The notes under the pieces are model-generated. The model saw nothing but the letters and a program-made list of their open reading frames with translations, ran no database searches and had not been told where the DNA came from. Positions 56,643-64,000 of a DNA stretch of 64,000 nt are shown piece after piece. Position 1 is the stretch's first letter. Every line of letters starts with the position of its first letter. The position numbers were made by a program, and so were the translations under genes. Source of the DNA: Meiothermus granaticius NBRC 107808 (GTDB taxonomy: Bacteria; Deinococcota; Deinococci; Deinococcales; Thermaceae); NCBI RefSeq assembly GCF_003574355.1, contig NZ_QWLB01000008.1, positions 27,360-91,359 of the forward strand. Direction: 5' to 3'.

Positions 56643-57728
56643 CTACTCCTTCAGCACCCGCACCGCTTCGGGCGGCAACTCAAGCCCCACCGGGTCTCCC
56701 GGCCTCACCAGTTGTAGGGCCCCCAAGCGATTCTGGGAGCGCACCTGAAATGGCTCCTGACCCGGCAGCTCGAGCAGGTAAATGGTGTCGGTGCCCTTGT
56801 AAACCACATCCTTGACCCGAGCCGATATCCCGCTTCCGTCCGCGCTCAACCGGGCTCGCTCGGGCCGGATCGCCAGGGTCACCTCCCCATCGGGGGTGTG
56901 GACGGGGGTGGGCAGGGAACTGCCGTCCGGGAGCAAGAGCACCCCCCCTCGAGCCCTCGCCTTTAGGAAGTTGGTCTCCCCGATGAAATCCGCCACATAG
57001 CGGCTGTTGGGGGCATCGTAGATCTCGGTGGGGGTACCGACCTGAGCAATGCGCCCCTCCTGCATCACCGCGATCCGGTCCGACATGGTCAGGGCCTCTT
57101 CCTGGTCGTGGGTGACGAAGACAAAGGTGATCCCGGTCTCGGCGTGGAGGCGCTTGAGCTCGAGCTGCATCTCCTTGCGCAGCTTGAGGTCCAGGGCCGA
57201 AAGCGACTCGTCCAGCAGCAGCACCTTGGGGCGGTTGGCCAGGGCCCGGGCCAGGGCCACCCGCTGCTGCTGCCCGCCCGAGAGCTGAGCCGGTCTGCGG
57301 TTCTCGTACCCTACCAGCTTAACCAGCCCCAACATCTCCCGCACCACCTGGGCGATCTCGGCCCTGGGCTTACCCAGCATCTCCAGGCCAAAGGCGATGT
57401 TTTGCGCCACGCTCAGGTGGGGAAACAGGGCATAGCTCTGGAACACCGTGTTCACCGGGCGCCTATAGGGCGGCAGCCCCTCTAAAGGCTGGCCGTAGAG
57501 CCGGATCGAACCCTCAGTGGGCTGCTCGAACCCCGCGATAAGCCGCAGCAGGGTGGTCTTGCCACAGCCGGAGGGCCCCAGCAGGGTGAAGAACTCATTG
57601 TGGCCGATCTCGAGGCTGATCCGGTCCAGGGCCCGCACCCGCTCCGAACCCTCACCATAGACCATGCTCAAGCGCTCGAGAGCGATTGCCGCCGTATCCT
57701 TCACCGCCGAGACCGGAGCCGCTTCCAA
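56643..57728 (-). CDS. potA: Polyamine ABC transporter ATPase PotA (set 2)
   Basis: A 361-residue ATPase with Walker [10 protein letters not shown], signature [15 protein letters not shown] and Walker [12 protein letters not shown]; the usual proline after the glutamate (DEP) is serine here. The C-terminal regulatory domain is present. The start is uncertain: TTG at 57728 or GTG at 57704. A longer frame that reaches 57914 would run into rlmH and has no family support. First gene of potABCD-aphA. Confidence 0.9.
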   Translation of the reverse strand: MEAAPVSAVKDTAAIALERLSMVYGEGSERVRALDRISLEIGHNEFFTLLGPSGCGKTTLLRLIAGFEQPTEGSIRLYGQPLEGLPPYRRPVNTVFQSYALFPHLSVAQNIAFGLEMLGKPRAEIAQVVREMLGLVKLVGYENRRPAQLSGGQQQRVALARALANRPKVLLLDESLSALDLKLRKEMQLELKRLHAETGITFVFVTHDQEEALTMSDRIAVMQEGRIAQVGTPTEIYDAPNSRYVADFIGETNFLKARARGGVLLLPDGSSLPTPVHTPDGEVTLAIRPERARLSADGSGISARVKDVVYKGTDTIYLLELPGQEPFQVRSQNRLGALQLVRPGDPVGLELPPEAVRVLKE

Positions 57729-57799
57729 CCGTTCCCCCGCTAAATAATGCCAGAATCTAACACAGCCGCTCCTGAGGAGCAACCGCGGTACTCCACCGC

Positions 57800-58237
57800 T
57801 CAGCGGTGATAGGGCTCCCCCCGCTTCAGGGTCTCGGCCCGGTACAGCTGCTCCAAGAGCACCACCAGGGCCAGCTCGTGCTGTAAGGTGAGCTTGGAAA
57901 GCGCCCAAACCCAATCCGCCTCGGCCCGCACCGCCGGGGAAAGCCCCTCGGCTCCGCCCAGCAAAAACGCCACCCCCTTTTCCCCCTGCATCTCCCAGGC
58001 CCCCAGCCGGGCCCTAAGCCCCAGGGTATCCACCTCCTCGCCCCGCTCATCCAAGGCCACCCGCAGGTACCCCTGCGAGGCCCCCAGCAACCGTTCCCCC
58101 TCCTGCGCTGGACTCCCCTCCTTGAGGTAGAGCAGCTCGAGGCGAGTGTATCGCTCTAAGCGCGCCGCGTATTCCTGCAGACCCGCCTTGGCATAGGCCA
58201 ACCGGGGCTTACCGATGGCACAAACTTTGATACGCAT
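57800..58237 (-). CDS. rlmH: 23S rRNA pseudouridine-1915 N3-methyltransferase RlmH
   Basis: A 145-residue SPOUT enzyme that methylates pseudouridine 1915 in the 23S rRNA of whole ribosomes. The SAM-binding FLLGGAEGL and the C-terminal motif [15 protein letters not shown] are diagnostic. TAGACT lies 10 nt before the ATG. It points away from the pdh leader. Confidence 0.96.
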   Translation of the reverse strand: MRIKVCAIGKPRLAYAKAGLQEYAARLERYTRLELLYLKEGSPAQEGERLLGASQGYLRVALDERGEEVDTLGLRARLGAWEMQGEKGVAFLLGGAEGLSPAVRAEADWVWALSKLTLQHELALVVLLEQLYRAETLKRGEPYHR

Positions 58238-58323
58238 TTCGGTTCCCAGTCTAGCCCAGCGTTGTAGACAGGCCTCGAGCCCTTCCGTAAGCTACGGCCA
58301 ATCCATGGCCCTGGCGAACGCGC

Positions 58324-59649
<1,326 letters not shown>

Positions 59650-59654
59650 AAGGG

Positions 59655-59686
59655 GCCTCGAGCCTTGCAGCCTTGCGGCTCGAGGC
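59655..59686 (+). other. Stem-loop between E1alpha and E1beta
   Basis: Perfect 10-bp stem GCCTCGAGCC / GGCTCGAGGC with a 12-nt loop, 5 nt after the E1alpha stop. The following TGTGACCTGTGACG contains the direct repeat GTGAC. Likely an RNA processing or stabilising stem; no T-tract is present. Confidence 0.6.
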
Positions 59687-59712
59687 TGTGACCTGTGACG
59701 TGAGGTATTGTC

Positions 59713-60687
59713 ATGCCAACCCTAACCATGATTGGGGCCATCAACACCGCCCTCAGCGAGGAAATGCACCGAGACGAGCGGGTGGTCTTGTTTGGCGAAG
59801 ATGTAGGCAAGCGCGGCGGGGTCTTTTTAGCGACCGAAGGCCTGCAAAAGACCTTCGGTCCAGACCGGGTCTTTGACTCCCCCCTCTCCGAGGCGGCGAT
59901 CATCGGGGCGGCGGTGGGGATGGCTGCCCACGGGCTGCGCCCCGTAGCCGAGGTGCAGTTTGCCGACTACGTGTTTCCCGGCATAGACCAGCTCTTTTCC
60001 CAGGCTGCCAAGCTCCGCTACCGTTCCGGGGGGCAGTTCACCGCCCCCATGGTGGTGCGGATGCCCACCGGCGGCGGGGTGAAGGGCGGGCACCACCACT
60101 CGCAGAGCCCCGAGGCCCACTTTGCCCATACCGCCGGGCTCAAGGTGGTGGTGGTCTCCACCCCTTACGACACCAAGGGCTTGCTCAAGAGCGCCATCCG
60201 AGACGATGATCCGGTGGTTTTCATGGAACCCAAGCGGCTCTACCGGGCCCTCAAAGAAGAGGTACCCGAGGAAGACTACCTCATCCCCATTGGCAAGGCT
60301 GCTGTCCGCCGCGAAGGCAGCGACATCACCCTGGTTTCGTATGGGGGACCGATGCTCGAGACCCTCAAGGCTGCCGAGGAGATGGCCGCTGCGGGGATTA
60401 GCCCCGAGGTGATTGACCTGCGCTCCGTGCTGCCTTGGGATAAGGAGGCCGTGCTGAGTTCAGTGGCCAAAACCGGGCGCCTGCTGATGATTTCCGAGGC
60501 CCCCCGCACCGCCAGCATTGCCAGTGAGGTCACCGCGACGGTCTCGGAGGAGCTGTTTGATCAGCTTTTGGCCCCGGCCACCCGGGTGACCGGTTTCGAC
60601 ATCCCGTATCCCTATGCTCAGGATAAGCTCTATATGCCCACCGTAACGCGAATCCTGAATGCCGCCAAGCGCGTGCTAGATTATTAG
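59713..60687 (+). CDS. bkdA2: Branched-chain 2-oxoacid dehydrogenase E1 component, beta subunit
   Basis: A 324-residue partner of E1alpha; the active site lies between the two chains. Motifs: [43 protein letters not shown] and the catalytic histidine region [11 protein letters not shown]. The stop lies 7 nt before E2. The ATG follows TGAGGTATTGTC, a weak SD. Confidence 0.95.
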   Translation: MPTLTMIGAINTALSEEMHRDERVVLFGEDVGKRGGVFLATEGLQKTFGPDRVFDSPLSEAAIIGAAVGMAAHGLRPVAEVQFADYVFPGIDQLFSQAAKLRYRSGGQFTAPMVVRMPTGGGVKGGHHHSQSPEAHFAHTAGLKVVVVSTPYDTKGLLKSAIRDDDPVVFMEPKRLYRALKEEVPEEDYLIPIGKAAVRREGSDITLVSYGGPMLETLKAAEEMAAAGISPEVIDLRSVLPWDKEAVLSSVAKTGRLLMISEAPRTASIASEVTATVSEELFDQLLAPATRVTGFDIPYPYAQDKLYMPTVTRILNAAKRVLDY

Positions 60688-60694
60688 GAGCGAT

Positions 60695-62137
60695 ATGCCC
60701 AAAGAAATCGTTCTGCCCGAGCTCGCTGAATCTGTGGTGGAAGGCGAAATCCTCAAATGGCTGGTGGATGAGGGCCAGCCCCTCAAAAAAGACCAGCCCT
60801 TCATTGAGGTGATGACCGATAAGGTCACGGTGGAGTTGCCCAGTCCCTATGAGGGGGTACTGCTGCAAAAGCTGGTCAAGGAGGGCGATGTGGTGGCGGT
60901 ACACTCCCCCATCGCGATGGTTGCGGAGCCGGGTGAGGTTGGGGGGGTCGTCAGCGACCGGAATCAAGCCTCCTCCACCAGCAACCAAGATTCGGTCCCG
61001 GACACCAATCGCCCGACACCCAACCTCCAGGCCCAGGAAGAGCGCAGCATCGTCGAGCCTGGTCGCGTGGTTGAGGATGACGGGGCCAGCCTTTCCCTGT
61101 TCAAGCCGGATGCCAAGCCGGAGCAGGTCAAGAACCCCTTTGCCCCTCGAGCCGCCTCCACCGCTGTCCTCGAGGCCCCTAAACCCGCCCCTTCGGGGCG
61201 AATTATTGCGGTTCCAGCCGCCCGCAAGCTCGCCCGGGACCTGGGGTTGGAACTGGCCCAGATCCCTGGGTCCGGCCCCAATGGCCGCATCCGGGTGGAG
61301 GATGTCAAGGCTTTTGCCCAAACCCCCCCTCCCGCAGCAGCCTCTTCCCCTGCGCCAAGCCCCCAAGCCAAAGCGGGCCCTGCGGGGTTCCCCGCCCCGG
61401 TGCAATACAAATCCCCCAAGGGCTATGAAGGGCTCGAGACCCGCGTGCCCCTGCGCGGCCTGAGGCGGGCTATTGCAAACCAGATGGTGGCCTCGCACCT
61501 CTACACCGTACGCACCCTCTCGGTGGACGAGGCCGACTTGACCGAGCTGGTGGCCCTGCGCGAGCGGCTCAAGCCGGAAGCCGAGCGCCAAGGGGTTAAG
61601 CTCAGCTACCTGCCCTTCATCTTCAAGGCCCTGGTCATCGCGCTGAAAAAGTTCCCCCCGCTCAACTCCTCCATGGACGAGGCCAAAGGGGAGGTCGTGC
61701 TCAAAGGCTATTACCACCTCGGCCTGGCGGTAGCGACCGAGGCCGGGCTGGTGGTGCCGGTGGTCAAGGATGTGGACCGGAAATCCATCCTACAGATCGC
61801 CGCGGAGATCAACGAGCTGGCCGAGAAAGCCCGAAGCAACCGGCTCTCCCCCGAGGACATGACCGGCTCCACCTTCAGCGTGACCAACATCGGCTCGATT
61901 GGGGCCCTGTTCAGCTTCCCCATCATCAACGTGCCCGACGCGGCCATCCTGGGGGTGCACTCCATCCAGAAGCGCCCGGTGGTGAACGACCGCGACGAGA
62001 TCGTGGTGCGCCACATGATGTACCTCTCGCTCTCCTTCGACCACCGGCTGGTGGACGGGGCCGAGGCCGCGCGGTTCTGCAAGGAAGTGATCCGGCTGCT
62101 CGAGCGCCCTGAAACCATGCTGCTGGAAGCAATTTGA
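60695..62137 (+). CDS. bkdB: Dihydrolipoamide acyltransferase (E2)
   Basis: Core of the complex, 480 residues. One lipoyl domain (1-80, lipoylated K43 in TDKVTVE), a long linker (about 80-168) unusually rich in Ser, Asn and Asp, a subunit-binding domain (171-207, VPAARKLARDLG), a Pro/Ala linker, and the catalytic domain with SFDHRLVDGAEAARF near the C-terminus. The His and Asp of the active site are intact. E3 begins 46 bp after the stop. Confidence 0.95.
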   Translation: MPKEIVLPELAESVVEGEILKWLVDEGQPLKKDQPFIEVMTDKVTVELPSPYEGVLLQKLVKEGDVVAVHSPIAMVAEPGEVGGVVSDRNQASSTSNQDSVPDTNRPTPNLQAQEERSIVEPGRVVEDDGASLSLFKPDAKPEQVKNPFAPRAASTAVLEAPKPAPSGRIIAVPAARKLARDLGLELAQIPGSGPNGRIRVEDVKAFAQTPPPAAASSPAPSPQAKAGPAGFPAPVQYKSPKGYEGLETRVPLRGLRRAIANQMVASHLYTVRTLSVDEADLTELVALRERLKPEAERQGVKLSYLPFIFKALVIALKKFPPLNSSMDEAKGEVVLKGYYHLGLAVATEAGLVVPVVKDVDRKSILQIAAEINELAEKARSNRLSPEDMTGSTFSVTNIGSIGALFSFPIINVPDAAILGVHSIQKRPVVNDRDEIVVRHMMYLSLSFDHRLVDGAEAARFCKEVIRLLERPETMLLEAI

Positions 62138-62183
62138 CCCTTCAAGCCCTCGAGGCTGAGGTTTAGCTCATAATAGGTGAGGT

Positions 62184-63575
62184 ATGGCAACCTACGACGT
62201 CATCGTGATCGGCACCGGCCCCGGCGGCTACCACGCGGCCATCCGGGCGGCCCAGCTGGGCAAGAAAGTACTGGCGGTGGAGGCGGAGTACGTGGGCGGG
62301 GTCTGCTTGAACGTGGGTTGTATTCCCACCAAAGCCCTGTTGCACGCTGCCGAGGAGCTCGAGAGCACCCGCCACAGTTCGGAGTTTGGCCTCGAGGTCA
62401 AAGAGGCCAGGCTCGACACCAAAAAGCTGGGTGGCTGGCGCGACAGCGTGGTCAAAAAGCTCACCGGCGGGGTGGGGCAGCTTTTCAAAGGCAACAAGGT
62501 AGACCTCAAGACCGGCTTTGCCAAGTTCGTTGACAAGAACACCATCGAGGTCGGGGGGGAACGCATCCAGGGCCAAACCTTCATCGTGGCCACCGGCTCC
62601 GAGCCCAATCCCCTGCCGGGCTTCGAGGTAGACCAGAAGGACATCGTGGACTCTACCGGGGCCCTGCGGGTCGAGGATAAGTTCCCCAAGCGCTTACTGT
62701 GCATCGGCGGGGGAGCGATTGGCCTCGAGTTCGCCCAGGTCTATAAGCGGCTGGGGGCGGAGGTCACGGTGATTGAGTTCATGGGCCAGATTCTGCCCGC
62801 CGCCGACCCCGAGACCGCCGGCCTGCTGGCCAAAGTTCTGGGCAAGCAGGGCATCGCCATCCGCACCAACACCAAGGGCGTGAAGGTGGAGAGGAAAAAA
62901 GACGGCCTCCACGTAACCCTGGAAGACGTGAAGACCGGCAAGCAAGAGACCCTGGTGGTGGACAAGATTCTGGTCGCCACCGGGCGGCGACCCCGGGGCA
63001 AGGGGCTGGGGCTCGAGGCCATTGGGGTCAAGGTGGACGAGCGCGGCTACATCCCCACCAACGAGCGCATGGAGACGGGCGTGCCCGGCATCTACGCCAT
63101 CGGCGACGTGACCCGCCCCCCCCTGCTGGCCCACAAAGCCATGAAGGAGGGCCTGGTCGCCGCCGAAAACGCCGCTGGGGGCAACGCCGCCATGGACTAC
63201 CAGATCCCCAATGTGGTCTACACCAGCCCGGAGTGGGCTGCCGTCGGCATGACCGAGGAGGAGGCCGCCAAGGCCGGGTACAAGGTCAAGGTGGGCAAGT
63301 TTCCCCTCTCGGCCTCGGGCCGGGCCCTGACCCTGGGTTCTACCGACGGGCTCGTTAAGCTCATCGGGGACGCCGAAACCGACCTGCTGCTGGGGGCCCA
63401 TATCCTCTCCCCCGATGCCTCCGACCTGATCGCCGAGGTGGCCTTGGCCCTGGAGATGGGCGCCACCGTGACCGATATCGCCCTCACCGTCCATGCCCAC
63501 CCCACCCTCTCCGAGGGGATCATGGAGGCGGCCGAGAACCTGCACAAGATGGCCATTCACATCGCCAACCGCTAA
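62184..63575 (+). CDS. lpdA: Dihydrolipoamide dehydrogenase (E3)
   Basis: FAD enzyme that reoxidises the lipoyl group with NAD+. It has 463 residues: FAD motif [19 protein letters not shown], redox disulfide [13 protein letters not shown] motif [24 protein letters not shown], and the C-terminal active-site [19 protein letters not shown] lies 9 nt before the ATG together with GGTGAGG, so E3 may also be transcribed alone. Confidence 0.97.
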   Translation: MATYDVIVIGTGPGGYHAAIRAAQLGKKVLAVEAEYVGGVCLNVGCIPTKALLHAAEELESTRHSSEFGLEVKEARLDTKKLGGWRDSVVKKLTGGVGQLFKGNKVDLKTGFAKFVDKNTIEVGGERIQGQTFIVATGSEPNPLPGFEVDQKDIVDSTGALRVEDKFPKRLLCIGGGAIGLEFAQVYKRLGAEVTVIEFMGQILPAADPETAGLLAKVLGKQGIAIRTNTKGVKVERKKDGLHVTLEDVKTGKQETLVVDKILVATGRRPRGKGLGLEAIGVKVDERGYIPTNERMETGVPGIYAIGDVTRPPLLAHKAMKEGLVAAENAAGGNAAMDYQIPNVVYTSPEWAAVGMTEEEAAKAGYKVKVGKFPLSASGRALTLGSTDGLVKLIGDAETDLLLGAHILSPDASDLIAEVALALEMGATVTDIALTVHAHPTLSEGIMEAAENLHKMAIHIANR

Positions 63576-63618
63576 TCCCGCTGGGAGCAACGGGCCCTAT
63601 CCCCGGGGGTGGGTGTGG

Positions 63619-63624
63619 TATAAC
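63619..63624 (+). promoter_or_regulatory. -10 box of minC, leaderless start
   Basis: TATAAC lies 7 nt before the ATG of minC; no SD is present. Confidence 0.55.
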
Positions 63625-63631
63625 CTCAGCC

Positions 63632-64000
63632 ATGCGCATCCGCGCCACCCTCAACGCCCTTTCCATCCGGCTCGATGGCAACGAGACCCCAGAGATGCTG
63701 CGCAAGGCCCTGGCAGACCTCCCAGAGTCCCCCCTCGAGGTCGAGGTGGGGGGTTCGGTCAGTCAGGAGGTGCTGGAAGCCCTTTTAGAGATCGGTCGCC
63801 CTCGCGGCCTGAGCTTGCGCCCCCAACGCGGTGAGAAGTTAATCCCCTACACTGAGGTGATTGACCAAACCCTGCGGGCCGGCAGCCGGATTGAGTCGCC
63901 GGGAACGGTGGTGATCTTGGGGGACGTGAACCCTGGGGCCGAGGTGGTGGCGGTGGGGGACATCATCGTGGTCGGGAAGCTGCGGGGGCTGGCCCATGCG
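63632..64000 (+). CDS. minC: Septum site-determining protein MinC (3' part outside the window)
   Basis: Inhibitor of FtsZ ring formation that works with MinD. The frame is open to the window end, giving the first 123 residues. A short N-terminal domain (RATLNALSIRLDG...) is followed by the start of the C-terminal beta-helix domain: TLRAGSRIESPGTVVILGDVNPGAEVVAVGDIIVVGKLRGLAHA-type sequence, typical of MinC. TATAAC 7 nt upstream suggests a leaderless message. Confidence 0.93.
   Translation, partial: MRIRATLNALSIRLDGNETPEMLRKALADLPESPLEVEVGGSVSQEVLEALLEIGRPRGLSLRPQRGEKLIPYTEVIDQTLRAGSRIESPGTVVILGDVNPGAEVVAVGDIIVVGKLRGLAHA

Noticed and set aside
57729..57914. Longer N-terminus for PotA of set 2
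   Set aside because: The extension would overlap rlmH by over 100 bp and has no likeness to any ABC ATPase.

Overview
The window is high-GC DNA from a member of the Thermaceae, most like Meiothermus in the broad sense. This rests on recognised protein families, not on a database search. The signs are an archaeal-type ProRS, a Thermus-like branched-chain 2-oxoacid dehydrogenase, a CsoR with the C-H-H copper site known from Thermus, many start codons lying 6-10 nt after a -10 box with no Shine-Dalgarno sequence (leaderless genes), and a great excess of the hexamer CTCGAG. No rRNA, tRNA, CRISPR array or insertion sequence was found.

Layout. 1-9.4 kb holds housekeeping genes: proS, nth, a PP2C phosphatase, groES-groEL with a clear terminator, a SpoU-type methyltransferase, type II pantothenate kinase, a quinone oxidoreductase and small unknown genes. 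9.4-13.4 kb is a minus-strand operon of a MoxR/ChlI-like ATPase, a VWA protein and NudC, split by an S23 four-helix-bundle gene that sits between inverted repeats. 13.5-17.6 kb carries two OmpR-type two-component pairs placed tail to tail. 17.7-28 kb carries a Tat-exported intradiol-dioxygenase-like protein, then a polyamine or amino-acid uptake and breakdown block: two class III aminotransferases, potABCD, a threonine/serine dehydratase-like enzyme, a second potD and a GNAT acetyltransferase. 28-31 kb is the copZ-csoR-copA copper operon. 31-36.4 kb has pyrD, a BatA-like VWA protein, rdgB, a haem c protein, an SDR, a Nudix hydrolase and a membrane protein.

36.4-46 kb is a run of ten minus-strand genes: a lipoprotein, two small secreted proteins, a MalF/MalG-type permease pair followed by three paralogous solute-binding proteins, a monohaem cytochrome c and a PHM-like copper monooxygenase with all six copper ligands. 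This is the least familiar block. 46-50.7 kb has isocitrate lyase, a 53-residue microprotein and a 927-residue HTH/P-loop/TPR-like protein. The aceA promoter and the promoter of the large gene share an AGTGTAC half-site, so the large protein may control aceA. 50.7-58.2 kb (minus strand) has a hydrolase, a CCA-adding-type nucleotidyltransferase, acetylpolyamine amidohydrolase, a second potABCD set and rlmH. 58.3-63.6 kb is the E1alpha-E1beta-E2-E3 operon of a branched-chain 2-oxoacid dehydrogenase, behind a long leader with a short ORF and competing hairpins. The window ends inside minC.

The most interesting signals are the S23 cassette, the copper monooxygenase/triple binding-protein locus, two leaders with short upstream ORFs (before pdhA and before the second aminotransferase), and the shared operator of aceA and the large TPR protein. 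All RNA folds and operators were found by eye and are inferences; in DNA this GC-rich, short inverted repeats also arise by chance.
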